A DNA stretch of 34,720 nucleotides. Origin: an uncultured Sphingomonadaceae bacterium (lineage in GTDB: Bacteria > Pseudomonadota > Alphaproteobacteria > Sphingomonadales > Sphingomonadaceae). The translations under genes were made by a program, and so were the position numbers. Below the pieces are notes generated by a model. It was not told the DNA's origin. It ran no database searches and saw nothing but the letters and a program-made list of their open reading frames with translations. Of this stretch, positions 1 to 8,061 are shown piece by piece. Numbering within the stretch: the first letter of the stretch is position 1; each line of letters begins with the position of its first letter. The stretch lies in the NCBI GenBank assembly GCA_903871605.1, contig CAIQHF010000043.1:1-34720 (forward strand). The letters are read 5' to 3'.

Positions 1-3
1 GTG

Positions 4-32
4 AAGCCCTGGGCCCCCGCCTGCGCGGGGGT
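4..32. repeat. Hairpin repeat, copy 1 (REP-like)
   Basis: A 7-bp perfect stem (CCCCCGC at 14-20, GCGGGGG at 25-31) with a 4-base loop is preceded by AAGCCCTGGG. The same arrangement recurs at 1385-1413 (AAGCCCTAGG, then CTCCCGC/GCGGGAG), so this is a dispersed intergenic palindrome. It lies just before the deoxyhypusine-synthase-like gene and could also act as the terminator of a gene outside the window. Similar short GC-rich palindromes are common between genes in sphingomonads (general knowledge). Confidence 0.6.
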
Positions 33-61
33 ACTGCACCGCCCGTGAAAGGCCGTACCCC

Positions 62-1120
62 ATGAACACCGAGACCCCGATCAACGACACCCGCAAGGCG
101 GAACTGCTGTCGACCACCGTCGAGCATATCGACATCAAGAGCTTCGACGCGCGCCCGATAGTCGATGCGATGAAGAAGATGAGCTTCACCTCACGCGATC
201 TCGGCCGCGCCACCGGCATCTACAACCAGATGCTGGCGGACCCGGACTGCTCCGTGATCCTCGTCATCGCGGGCTCGACCTCGGCGGGCGGCTGCATGGA
301 CCTTTATGCCGAGCTGGTGCGCAACAACATGGTCGACGCGATCGTCGCGACCGGCGCCTCGATCGTCGACATGGATTTCTTCGAGGGCCTCGGCCACAAG
401 CATTATCAGGCGCTCGAAATCCCCGACGACGACACGCTGCGCTCGCTCTACATCGACCGCATCTACGACACCTATATCGACGAAGTCGCGCTCCAGAACG
501 TCGACCACACCATCTTCGAGATCGCCGAGACGCTCGACGCCAAGCCGTACAGTTCGCGCGCGTTCATCAGGCAGATGGGCAAGTATCTGGTCGAGCACGG
601 AAACAAGGACAACAGCCTCGTCAAGCTCTGCTACGAGCATGACGTGCCGATCTTCTGCCCGGCGTTCACCGACAGCTCGGCCGGCTTCGGTCTGGTCAAG
701 CACCAGGTCGACGCGGTCAAGGCAGGCAAGCCCTATATGACGCTCGACAGCATCGCCGACTTCCGCGAGCTCACCGACATCAAGATCAAGGCGGGCACCA
801 CCGGGCTGCTGATGATCGGCGGCGGCGTGCCCAAGAATTTCGTGCAGGACACCGTGGTCTGCGCCGAGATCCTCGGCCACGACGATGTCGAGGTCCACAA
901 ATATGCGATCCAGATCACCGTCGCCGACGTGCGCGACGGCGCCTGCTCGTCCTCGACGCTGCAGGAGGCCGCCTCGTGGGGCAAGGTCAACACGGCGCTC
1001 GAGCAGATGGTGTTCGCCGAGGCCACCTCGGTGCTGCCGCTGCTGGCCTCCGACGCCTATCACCGCGGCCACTGGAAGCAGCGCGCCAAGCGCTCGTTCG
1101 CCAAGCTGTTCGCCGACTGA
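62..1120 (+). CDS. Deoxyhypusine synthase family protein (bacterial homologue)
   Basis: A 352-residue protein of the deoxyhypusine synthase fold. These enzymes use NAD to transfer the aminobutyl group of spermidine to a lysine or an amine acceptor. The nucleotide-binding GSTSAGG stretch near residue 71 and the C-terminal EAASWGKV motif are visible; the lysine of that motif (Lys308) matches the catalytic lysine of the eukaryotic enzyme. Bacteria lack eIF5A, so the acceptor cannot be the eukaryotic one. Bacterial homologues have been linked to homospermidine-like polyamines or guanidino-polyamines made from agmatine. The ATG at 62 has a modest GAAAGG sequence 9-14 bases upstream. The gene stands alone, next to a hairpin repeat; any polyamine partner would lie left of the window. 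Family assignment is firm, substrate is open. Confidence 0.88.
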   Translation: MNTETPINDTRKAELLSTTVEHIDIKSFDARPIVDAMKKMSFTSRDLGRATGIYNQMLADPDCSVILVIAGSTSAGGCMDLYAELVRNNMVDAIVATGASIVDMDFFEGLGHKHYQALEIPDDDTLRSLYIDRIYDTYIDEVALQNVDHTIFEIAETLDAKPYSSRAFIRQMGKYLVEHGNKDNSLVKLCYEHDVPIFCPAFTDSSAGFGLVKHQVDAVKAGKPYMTLDSIADFRELTDIKIKAGTTGLLMIGGGVPKNFVQDTVVCAEILGHDDVEVHKYAIQITVADVRDGACSSSTLQEAASWGKVNTALEQMVFAEATSVLPLLASDAYHRGHWKQRAKRSFAKLFAD

Positions 1121-1184
1121 GGCGAGCCCGATTCCCTTCGCGGACGCGGCGCGCTATGCTGCGGCGGACCGCGAAGGGGATGGC

Positions 1185-1331
1185 ATGCGAACGATCACGA
1201 CATTGGCTTTGCTGGCGGGCGCGCTGCTGGTGGCGGCCTGCAACACGGTCCACGGTGCTGGCGAGGATGCCAAATCGGTCGGCCGCGTCTTTTCGAGCCA
1301 TCCCGACGGCCCCCGCGATCGGGATCACTAG
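1185..1331 (+). CDS. Entericidin-like small lipoprotein
   Basis: A 48-residue protein starting at the ATG at 1185, five bases after a purine-rich ribosome-binding sequence (GAAGGGGA, 1173-1180). It has a short signal peptide ending in a lipobox (LLVAAC) followed by NTVHGAGEDAKSVGR, the pattern of the entericidin A/B family (C-N-T-V-x-G-A-G-x-D). These are tiny membrane lipopeptides linked to stress or toxin-antidote behaviour in enterobacteria; in alphaproteobacteria their role is largely unknown. It is followed by two hairpin repeats that probably end transcription. The longer open frame reading through from 885 is a shadow of the upstream gene. Confidence 0.85.
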   Translation: MRTITTLALLAGALLVAACNTVHGAGEDAKSVGRVFSSHPDGPRDRDH

Positions 1332-1340
1332 GGACATCGT

Positions 1341-1360
1341 GCTCCTGCGTAGGCAGGAGC
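1341..1360. repeat. Hairpin repeat, copy 2 (inverted), possible terminator
   Basis: Perfect 8-bp stem GCTCCTGC/GCAGGAGC with a 4-base loop (GTAG), followed by CCAGGTGAAG. It lies between the convergent entericidin and methyltransferase genes and forms a pair with the hairpin at 1396-1413. It may be a bidirectional terminator, a mobile REP-type palindrome, or both. There is no T-tract. Confidence 0.6.
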
Positions 1361-1384
1361 CCAGGTGAAGCGAGCGCCGCGCCC

Positions 1385-1413
1385 GAAGCCCTAGGCTCCC
1401 GCCTTCGCGGGAG
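1385..1413. repeat. Hairpin repeat, copy 3, possible terminator
   Basis: AAGCCCTAGG followed by a 7-bp stem (CTCCCGC at 1396-1402, GCGGGAG at 1407-1413, loop CTTC). It has the same design as the copy at 4-32, including the upstream AAGCCCTRGG. It lies 28 bases beyond the stop codon of the leftward methyltransferase gene and probably helps end both convergent transcripts. Confidence 0.6.
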
Positions 1414-1441
1414 AACGGCGGCGGGGCGTAGCGATGTCTGC

Positions 1442-2692
1442 CTAAGCCTCTCGCGTAAACCGCGCCGCGAGCTCGACATGCGTCGACCAGCGGAATTGCC
1501 CCACCGGCTTGACCCCCTCCAGCCGCCAGCCGCCGTCGACCAGCGTCCGCGCGTCGCGCGCGAAGGTCGACGGGTTGCAAGAGATATAGGCGATCCGCCC
1601 GCACGTCGCCTGCGCGAGCTCGGCGACCTGCTCGCGCGCGCCCGCGCGCGGCGGATCGAGCACCACCGCGTCGAAGCGCGACAGCTCGGCGGCGGTATAG
1701 GGCCGGCGGAACAGGTCGCGGTGATCGGCGACCAGCGGGCGGCCGGCGCGCGCTGCAGCGCTCTTGAGCGACAGGATCGTGGCGCGTTCGCTTTCCGCGG
1801 CCAGCACTCGCGCCGTCCGCGATAAAGGCAGCGCGAAGGTGCCGAGCCCGGTGAACAGATCGGCGATCGTCTTCGCGTCGCCGACCGCGTCGCACACCAC
1901 CGCGAGCAGCGCCGCCTCGCCATCCTCGGTCGCCTGCAGGAAGCCGCCCGCGGGAAGCCCGACCGGGACGCCCCCCAGCGTTACCGTCACCGGCTCGGGC
2001 TCCCAGCGGGCCTCGGGCCCGGCGCCGGCGTCGATCGACAGCCGCGCGAGGCGTTGCGTCTTCGCAAAATCGGTCATCGCCTCGATCGCCATCAGCCCGT
2101 CGGGGTCGATGCCGCTGATCAGCAGGTCGACGCCCTGATCGGTGAGCGCGAGCTCGACGCCCGCGGTCCGCCGGTCGGGCAGCAGCCGCGCGAGCAGCCC
2201 GCGCACGGGCGCGACCAGCGCGAACAGCTCGCGGCGCATGATCCAGCATTCGGCGAGATCGACGACGCGCCGGCTGCGCGCCTCGTTGAAGCCGAGCAGG
2301 ATGCGCTTGCCGCTTCGCTCGGCGCGCAACGAGGCGCGGCGACGCGTGCGCGGCGGCGAGAGATGCGGCGTCGCGATCTCGGTGCGGATGCCGACCGAAT
2401 GAAGCGCGCCGGCAATGCGGTCGACCAGAAAGCGTGCATAGGCATCGTCGTCGACATGCTGGAGCGTGCAGCCGCCGCACGTCGGGAAATGGCGGCAGGG
2501 CGGCGCCTGGTGGTGCACGCCGGGCAGCACCGCATCGTCCGGGCCCACCGTGTCGCCGGGGACCGCGAACGGCACGGCATAGCCGTCGGCGGTAACCCCC
2601 TGGCCGCTTGCGTTGAGACGGACGATAAGAGTTCCGTCGCCGTGCGCGCGCGCCGTCGGCGGCTCGCTGTCGATGTCGTTTGGGTGCGTCAC
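1442..2692 (-). CDS. TrmA/RlmD-family RNA (uracil-5-)-methyltransferase
   Basis: A 416-residue SAM-dependent RNA methyltransferase that makes 5-methyluridine in RNA, probably 23S rRNA. An N-terminal OLD-type region carries the iron-sulfur cysteines Cys66, Cys72 and Cys75 (CRHFPTCGGC), with a fourth candidate at Cys149 (AECWIM). The Rossmann SAM site is at DLFTGLGTFALPL, followed by VVLDPPRAG and YISCNPSTF, whose Cys372 is the catalytic nucleophile of this family. Length and motif order match RlmD/RumA. It is the last gene of a leftward run, 66 bases after the NAD(P)HX repair gene. Whether it modifies U1939 (RlmD), U747 (RlmC) or another site cannot be read from the sequence. Confidence 0.9.
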   Translation of the reverse strand: MTHPNDIDSEPPTARAHGDGTLIVRLNASGQGVTADGYAVPFAVPGDTVGPDDAVLPGVHHQAPPCRHFPTCGGCTLQHVDDDAYARFLVDRIAGALHSVGIRTEIATPHLSPPRTRRRASLRAERSGKRILLGFNEARSRRVVDLAECWIMRRELFALVAPVRGLLARLLPDRRTAGVELALTDQGVDLLISGIDPDGLMAIEAMTDFAKTQRLARLSIDAGAGPEARWEPEPVTVTLGGVPVGLPAGGFLQATEDGEAALLAVVCDAVGDAKTIADLFTGLGTFALPLSRTARVLAAESERATILSLKSAAARAGRPLVADHRDLFRRPYTAAELSRFDAVVLDPPRAGAREQVAELAQATCGRIAYISCNPSTFARDARTLVDGGWRLEGVKPVGQFRWSTHVELAARFTREA

Positions 2693-2758
2693 GAGAGTGC
2701 CCGTATCACCAAGCCGCCACCGACCCCACCCCCTCGCGCGACCGAACCGACGCGCAGG

Positions 2759-4135
2759 TCACAGGCAGCCGGCCACCGCGCCGCCGAGATGCGCCACCAT
2801 ATCGTCCGCGATCAGCAGCGGCCCCGCGCGCCGCGCCGCCTCGGCATGAAGCCACACCGCCGCCTGCGCCGCCGCGAACGGATCGCCAAGCTGCGCCAGC
2901 ATCGTGCCGAGGATGCCCGAGAGCACGTCGCCCGTCCCCGCGCTCGCCAGCCAGGCCGGCGCGGGCGCACCGATCGCGGCGCGGCCGTCGGGGTGCGCGA
3001 CCACGGTGCACGCGCCCTTGAGCAGCACCACCGCGCCCGAACGCCGCGCGCCCTCGCGTGCCTGATCGAGCGCCGACCCCGCGATCGCGCCGAACAACCG
3101 CACGAACTCGCCACCATGCGGGGTCAGCACCGCCGGCGGCTCGATCCGCGCGGGGCCATGCTTGGCGAGCAGGCTCACCGCATCGGCGTCGATCACCAGC
3201 GGCTTGCGCGTGTCGAGCGCGAGCGTCAGCCGGCGATGGGATTCGTCGTCGGTGCCCAGCCCGGGCCCGATCACGATCGCGCCGATCCGCGGGTCGCGAA
3301 GAGCGGCGTCGTCCCACCCACGTCGGACGAGCGCGTGCGGCTCGCCGCCGCCGCCGGCGCCCAGCAGCTCGACATAGCCCGCGCCCGCGCGCTGTGCCGA
3401 GAGCGCGGAGAGCATCGTCGCGCCGGGCATCGCCCCGGCGACGACGAGCAGCTTGCCCCTGGTATATTTGTTCGCCTCGAAGCCGGGCGCGACCAATTGG
3501 GGGCGGCCGATCTCGGTCACCTCGGCCGTCGAAGCGCCGAAGCCGATGTCGGCGACGGCGACCTCTCCGCATCGCGCGACGCCGGGCATCAACCGGTGCG
3601 ACCGCTTGAGCGCACCCAGCGCGACGGTGAGGTCGGCGACGGGCAGCTCGGTGAGCACGGCACCATCGTCGCTCGCCATCCCGCTCGGCAGGTCGACCGC
3701 AACGCGCCGACGGGCCGCCTGCATCAGCCGCCGTGCCGGCCCGGCGATCGCAGCATCGAGCGGCCGCGTCAGCCCGGTCCCGAACAATGCGTCGATCAGC
3801 AGCGCGGCGGGCGCGGCATCGGCAAGCGGCTCGACCGGCCCGCCCCACGCCGCCCGTGCCGCGCGGGCGGCCTCGGAGGCCGGATCGCCCGACGCAGCGA
3901 CGCGCACGCGAACGCCGCGATCCGCCAGCCTGCGCGCGATAACATAGCCGTCGCCGCCATTATTCCCCGGCCCGCAGACGACGAGCGTCTCGAGCGGCCC
4001 GAAGCGGTCCCATGCGATGTCCGCCGCGGCACGGCCCGCGCGCTGCATCAACGCGGCAACGGACACACCCGTCGCGAAGATCGTCGCTTCGGCGGCCTTG
4101 GTCTCGGCCGCGGTGAAGATCGGCCCGCCGCTCAT
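2759..4135 (-). CDS. nnr: Bifunctional NAD(P)H-hydrate epimerase / ADP-dependent NAD(P)H-hydrate dehydratase
   Basis: A 458-residue fusion that repairs hydrated NADH and NADPH. The N-terminal YjeF epimerase domain (about 1-200) shows CGPGNNGGDGYVIAR (residues 54-67) and AVDLPSG. The C-terminal ribokinase-like dehydratase domain (about 215-458) shows LLVVAGA, IGPGLG, LTPHGGEF and AGTGDVLSG, with Asp403 of GTGD as the likely catalytic base. The ATG at 4135 overlaps the stop codon of the upstream lipoprotein gene (ATGA), so the two are probably translationally coupled. Fusion of both activities in one chain is normal for bacteria. Cytoplasmic housekeeping enzyme. Confidence 0.95.
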   Translation of the reverse strand: MSGGPIFTAAETKAAEATIFATGVSVAALMQRAGRAAADIAWDRFGPLETLVVCGPGNNGGDGYVIARRLADRGVRVRVAASGDPASEAARAARAAWGGPVEPLADAAPAALLIDALFGTGLTRPLDAAIAGPARRLMQAARRRVAVDLPSGMASDDGAVLTELPVADLTVALGALKRSHRLMPGVARCGEVAVADIGFGASTAEVTEIGRPQLVAPGFEANKYTRGKLLVVAGAMPGATMLSALSAQRAGAGYVELLGAGGGGEPHALVRRGWDDAALRDPRIGAIVIGPGLGTDDESHRRLTLALDTRKPLVIDADAVSLLAKHGPARIEPPAVLTPHGGEFVRLFGAIAGSALDQAREGARRSGAVVLLKGACTVVAHPDGRAAIGAPAPAWLASAGTGDVLSGILGTMLAQLGDPFAAAQAAVWLHAEAARRAGPLLIADDMVAHLGGAVAGCL

Positions 4136-4512
4136 TGCTGCGGCAGGGGCTGCCCCTTGACCGTGGCGGGCAGGCGGTAGCGATCGTCGCCGACGGTCAC
4201 CTCGATCGTTCCGGGATCGACGACCATGACGCTCGCCTGTTCAGACCCGTCGGCGGTCACCACGCCGCGCCCGTCGGTGGTGACGAGCAGTCGGCGGAAG
4301 CCCCCATCGGGATGGTGCATCACCAGCATCAGGCCGTCGCCCGCGGCATTGCGCTCGACTGCGCATTCGCGCTTGAACGCCTTGGCGCCGGCGAGTGCGC
4401 AGGGGACCAGCGCACCATGCGCCGCAGCCTGCGCCACCGCATCATCGGCGCGCTTATGGCACCCGGCGAGCGCGAGGGCGAGGGCGAGGATGAAGAGCGG
4501 GCGTGGGTTCAT
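4132..4512 (-). CDS. Hypothetical lipoprotein
   Basis: A 126-residue protein of unknown function. The ATG at 4512 is chosen because AAGGAAGG lies about five bases upstream and because it gives a clean lipoprotein signal peptide (hydrophobic LFILALALALAGC, lipobox LAGC, Cys18). The mature part has two cysteines and a beta-rich C-terminal half (RRLLVTTDGRGVVTADG, IEVTVGDDRYRLPA). An in-frame extension to 4584 would bury the signal peptide and is unlikely. It lies between the N-formylglutamate amidohydrolase gene (32 bases upstream) and nnr (4-base overlap); nothing in the context indicates a role. Confidence 0.8.
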   Translation of the reverse strand: MNPRPLFILALALALAGCHKRADDAVAQAAAHGALVPCALAGAKAFKRECAVERNAAGDGLMLVMHHPDGGFRRLLVTTDGRGVVTADGSEQASVMVVDPGTIEVTVGDDRYRLPATVKGQPLPQQ

Positions 4513-4544
4513 GGCGCCTTCCTTAAGCGAGCGCGGCGGCGCCG

Positions 4545-5321
4545 TCATGACCCTTCCGCGGTCGCCCGCACCAAACTGTCCCATGTCGCGCCGATCACGG
4601 ACTCGAGCAGCACCGCCCAGCGCGCCACGCCGGATGCGTCCTCGATCTGGTCCTGGCGAACCTCGATGCCGAGATAGGGCCGCCCCGCGGCCTCGCCATG
4701 GCGGTTCATCGTCGCGTTGAGCACGCGGCCCGAATAGGGTTCGTTGTCACCCGTGACGATGCCGGCCGCCTCGAGCAGCGGGATCGCGATCCGCGCGGCG
4801 CGGTCGTCCTCGTTATAGAGGATTCCGGCATGCCATGGCCGCTGTTCGTCGGGGCGCGTGTCGAGCTGTGGGGTGAAGCTGTGCAGCGAAACCAGCAGGG
4901 CGGGATCATGCCGGGCGATCGCGGCCTCGATCGCCGCGTGGTAGGGCCGGAAGAACCGCGCGACCCGCGCTGCGCGTGCCGCCGGGCCCAGCGCATTGCC
5001 GGGAATCGCGATGCCATCGCTTGCGAGCGGCACCAGCCCGGGTGCATCCTCCTCGCGGTTGAGGTCGCAGACCAGCCGCGACACGCCCGCCAATATCCCG
5101 CCGCAGGCCAGGCTCTCGCACAGCGCGACGGCAAGCGGCGCGACACCGATGTCGATCGCGACATGCCGATCGAGGATCGCGGGATCGATGCCGAGATCGA
5201 TGTCCGCGGGCACGTGATTGGAAGCATGATCGGCGACGATCAGAATGCCGCCCGTCTGGGCACCGCCCCGTCCCGAGCTGCCGGCGATCTCCGTCCAGGC
5301 TTCCGCCCGGGCATCGCTCAT
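4545..5321 (-). CDS. N-formylglutamate amidohydrolase family protein
   Basis: A 258-residue protein of the N-formylglutamate amidohydrolase (HutG-type) family, which releases glutamate from N-formylglutamate or acts on similar N-acyl amino acids. Visible family features are ILIVADHASNHVP near the N-terminus, RLVCDLNRE, and LLVSLHSFTPQLDTR, supplying likely zinc-binding and catalytic His/Asp/Glu residues. The ATG at 5321 overlaps the stop of the crotonase gene (ATGA at 5318-5321), so the longer open frame reaching 5882 is not the protein. No other histidine-utilisation genes are nearby, so its physiological substrate is uncertain. Confidence 0.87.
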   Translation of the reverse strand: MSDARAEAWTEIAGSSGRGGAQTGGILIVADHASNHVPADIDLGIDPAILDRHVAIDIGVAPLAVALCESLACGGILAGVSRLVCDLNREEDAPGLVPLASDGIAIPGNALGPAARAARVARFFRPYHAAIEAAIARHDPALLVSLHSFTPQLDTRPDEQRPWHAGILYNEDDRAARIAIPLLEAAGIVTGDNEPYSGRVLNATMNRHGEAAGRPYLGIEVRQDQIEDASGVARWAVLLESVIGATWDSLVRATAEGS

Positions 5322-6052
5322 CCGCCGAAGCTGGGCTTGCGGCCGCTGCGGAACGCCTGCCAGCCTTCGGCGAAATCGGCGGAGGCAAAGGCATCGTCGA
5401 AGCGCTTGTCGACGCCGAAGCGTCCGGCGAGCGTCGCCTTGAGCGCGCACAGGCTGTAGGGCGCATTGCCCGCGATCCGCTCGATCATGTCGGCGCCGAT
5501 CTGCGCCTGGTGACAGATCAGCTCGACCAGCCCGATACGATGCGCCTCGGTCGCGTCGATCGTCTCGGCGCCATAGAGCAGCCGCGCGGCCTGGCCGGGA
5601 CCGACCAGTTCGGCCAGTCGCGCGAGATCGGGCTGCGGATAGGAGATGCCGAAGCGCGCGGGCGTGATCGCGTAGCTCGAGTTCGGGCCGGCGACGCGCA
5701 TGTCGCACGCCATCGCAAGCGACACCCCCGCGCCGAAGCAGCCGCCTTCGACCAAGGCCAGGGTCGGCTTGCCCACCGCACGGATCCGCGCCAGCGCGCT
5801 GCTCATCGCACCGCGGAAGATATGGCGTTTCTTGACGTCGTCGATCAGCGCGGGAAGCTCGGACAGATCGGCGCCCGCGCAAAAGCTGCCCGGGTCCGCC
5901 GAGGTGATCACGATCAATCGCGCGTCGCTGGCGGCGGCGTCGTTGACGGTGCGTTCGAGCGCGCTCCAGCAGGCGATCGGGATCGCGTTGCGCTTCTCGC
6001 CGCGATCGATCACCACACGGGCGACGGGGCCCTCGATTTCGAGCTTGAACAT
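5318..6052 (-). CDS. Enoyl-CoA hydratase/isomerase (crotonase) family protein
   Basis: A 244-residue crotonase-fold protein. The CoA/oxyanion-hole segments SFCAGADLSEL and EGGCFGAGVSLAMACDM are present. The two glutamates that hydrate the double bond in classical enoyl-CoA hydratase (GGGCELA and QPE) appear as Ser and Ala here (GAGVSLA, ITPARFG), so ordinary hydratase activity is doubtful; isomerase, hydrolase or another crotonase reaction is possible. The ATG at 6052 begins MFKLEIEG, the normal N-terminus for the family; the upstream in-frame extension is antisense to the next gene. First gene of a leftward run, with a divergent promoter upstream. Confidence 0.85.
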   Translation of the reverse strand: MFKLEIEGPVARVVIDRGEKRNAIPIACWSALERTVNDAAASDARLIVITSADPGSFCAGADLSELPALIDDVKKRHIFRGAMSSALARIRAVGKPTLALVEGGCFGAGVSLAMACDMRVAGPNSSYAITPARFGISYPQPDLARLAELVGPGQAARLLYGAETIDATEAHRIGLVELICHQAQIGADMIERIAGNAPYSLCALKATLAGRFGVDKRFDDAFASADFAEGWQAFRSGRKPSFGG

Positions 6053-6066
6053 GACAAGGATGTTGC

Positions 6067-6082
6067 TCCGAAAAAATTCGGA
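6067..6082. promoter_or_regulatory. Inverted repeat in divergent promoter (possible operator)
   Basis: TCCGAA-AAAA-TTCGGA, a perfect 6-bp inverted repeat with an A-only centre, lies in the 75-base gap between the leftward crotonase gene and the rightward DUF885 gene. It is the most AT-rich spot for several kilobases. The position suits an operator acting on both promoters; the binding protein is unknown. Confidence 0.4.
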
Positions 6083-6127
6083 TGTCACGAGGCTATTGCA
6101 GCCAGGACATAAGGCATCGCAACGGCA

Positions 6128-7909
6128 ATGAAGAGCACGAGAAGAGAGGCGATCGCGCTGCTCGCGGCGGGAGTGGCGCTGACGCGTGGCGCCGCCGGAC
6201 GTGCGCAGGCCGCGTCGGCCTGTCCGGGCGCGGCGACGATCGATGCGGACGGCGCACCGATCCTCACGCTGCTTCCCGAGGCGGCGGTGACCGCGGGGCT
6301 GCTCGAGGCGTCGGCAGGAGGGCCGGCGGCGCGGCGTTGCAACGACTGGTCGCCCGACGGCAATGCCGCGCTCAGGCAGGCCGTCGAGCGCGTCCGCACG
6401 GCGCTGCCCCCGCAAGGCTGCGACCCCGTCACGCGGGTCGTTCGCGCGCAACTCGACATGACCGCGGCCACCGCCGACATCGGCTATGGCCGCAACGGTC
6501 CGCTCGGCGGCACCCACCGCCCCTATCTGGTCACCGCCTTCGCCGGCCCGCATCTCTCGACATCGACGGCGATGCGCTTGATCCAGGATGTCGCGACACC
6601 CGCAGCGCTCGACGCGTGGCAGGCGCGACTCGAAAGCTATGCCCCCGCGCTGCTCGGTGCGGCGCAAAGCCTGCGCGCGGATTCCGCTGCCGGCTGCATA
6701 CCGCCCGCCGCGACCAGCCGCGCCGCGCTGCCGCAGATGGACGCTTTCGTGCTCACCCCGGCCGAGCGGCATCCGCTGGTGTTGGCGCTCGACGCGCGGA
6801 TGGCCGCGGCGGGCCTCGACCAGCCGACGCGCGCCCAGGCGACGATCCGCGCCGCAGCGACGCTCGCCAAGCATGTCCAGCCCGCGATGGCGCTGCTGCG
6901 TGACACGACCGCGTCGCTGACGCGGCGAGGCAGGTCTGACATCGCGCTCGCGGCGCAACCCCGCGGCGACGCGCTCTACGCAGCCAATGTCGCGCGCGCG
7001 GGCGACACGGCGATGGCGCTCGCCGATGCGCAGGCGCTGGGTCGTGCCGAGGCGCAGCGGATCGCCGCATTGCTCGACCGGCGGCTGGCGCTGCGCGGTC
7101 TGCGCAAGGGCGGGCTGAGCGAGCGGATCGCAGCGGCGTTCGCCGCGCATCCGGAATTCATCGAGAGCGACGACGAGGGCGGCCGCGCGGCGCTGCTGGC
7201 GCTCGCCACGACACGGATCGAGGCGGCGCGCGGCGCGCTCGCGCATATCCTTCCCGGCGGCGCGCTACCGCCGCTGGCGATCGTGCCGCTCCCCGACGCG
7301 GGCCAAGGCACGCCGGGCGGCTCCTGCTATTTGCCTGCCGCGATCGACGGCAGCCGCGGCGCGACGCTGTGGCTCGACGTGCGCTCGGTCCACGCCTTGC
7401 CGACGCCCGGGGTTTCGCCGATCGCCTATCATCTCGGCATCCCCGGCCAGCATCTCCAGGCAAGCCGGGCGACGACGGAGCGGCCGATCCTGACGCGCAT
7501 GGCGGCATGGCCCGCCTTCACCGAGGGCTGGGCCGGCTATGGCGAGCGGCTGGCCGCCGAGCAGGGGCTGTTCGCGCGCGATCCGTGGGGCGACGTCGCG
7601 CGACTGTCGGACGAACTGCTGCGCGCCGCGCGACTGGTGGTCGACATCGGCATCCATGCGCAACGCTGGCCGCGCGAACAGGCCGAGGCCGAGATGAACG
7701 ACATGACCGGCAGCATCCAGGCGGGAGCGATCGACCGCATCATCGCGCTGCCCGGCGAGGCGGTGAGCGGCACGCTCGGGCTGCACCGCCTGCTCGCGCT
7801 GCGCGACACCGCCCGGACGGGCAAGCATTTCGACGAGCGCGCCTTCCACGCCGCGGTGCTCGATCCGGGGCCACGGCCGTTCGCGATGGTCGAGCCGGGG
7901 CTGGCGTGA
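6128..7909 (+). CDS. DUF885 family exported protein, degenerate metal motif
   Basis: A 593-residue exported protein. It begins with a twin-arginine-like signal peptide (STRREAIALLAAGVAL, Ala-rich cleavage region near residue 28). The C-terminal half fits the DUF885 family, which resembles zinc peptidases with the motif HEGIPGHHLQ. Here the segment reads HLGIPGQHLQ: His435 is kept, but the Glu is Leu436 and the next His is Gln441. The second family signature, FTEGWAGYGERLA, is kept. It is therefore probably catalytically inactive or uses a different chemistry. The start lacks a strong ribosome-binding site. It ends before a terminator-like stem and converges on ispE. Confidence 0.82.
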   Translation: MKSTRREAIALLAAGVALTRGAAGRAQAASACPGAATIDADGAPILTLLPEAAVTAGLLEASAGGPAARRCNDWSPDGNAALRQAVERVRTALPPQGCDPVTRVVRAQLDMTAATADIGYGRNGPLGGTHRPYLVTAFAGPHLSTSTAMRLIQDVATPAALDAWQARLESYAPALLGAAQSLRADSAAGCIPPAATSRAALPQMDAFVLTPAERHPLVLALDARMAAAGLDQPTRAQATIRAAATLAKHVQPAMALLRDTTASLTRRGRSDIALAAQPRGDALYAANVARAGDTAMALADAQALGRAEAQRIAALLDRRLALRGLRKGGLSERIAAAFAAHPEFIESDDEGGRAALLALATTRIEAARGALAHILPGGALPPLAIVPLPDAGQGTPGGSCYLPAAIDGSRGATLWLDVRSVHALPTPGVSPIAYHLGIPGQHLQASRATTERPILTRMAAWPAFTEGWAGYGERLAAEQGLFARDPWGDVARLSDELLRAARLVVDIGIHAQRWPREQAEAEMNDMTGSIQAGAIDRIIALPGEAVSGTLGLHRLLALRDTARTGKHFDERAFHAAVLDPGPRPFAMVEPGLA

Positions 7910-7919
7910 CGGCGCCTGC

Positions 7920-7980
7920 TTAGGTTGGGGGTCTCAAACAGGCTGTTCCCGCCTAAGGCCGGGGCCAAGGCCCCACCTAG
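7920..7980. terminator. Bidirectional terminator-like stem between DUF885 gene and ispE
   Basis: The gap 7910-8061 lies between convergent genes. It contains a perfect inner stem GGGGCC-AA-GGCCCC (7961-7974) and an outer imperfect pair, TAGGTTGGGG (7921-7930) with CCCCACCTAG (7971-7980). There is no T-tract, so Rho-independent action is not certain. The rest of the gap shows no gene. Confidence 0.45.
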
Positions 7981-8061
7981 ATTATCCGGACGCCGCGCGC
8001 ACCGCAGCCTATGGACCCGGGCCCAGGCCTGCGCCGAAGAACAGACAGGCCGGCTCCTGCC

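Noticed and set aside
2054-4180. 708-residue plus-strand open frame
   Set aside because: Arg/Ala/Gln-rich translation antisense to the methyltransferase and nnr genes, whose motifs are clear; a GC-driven shadow.
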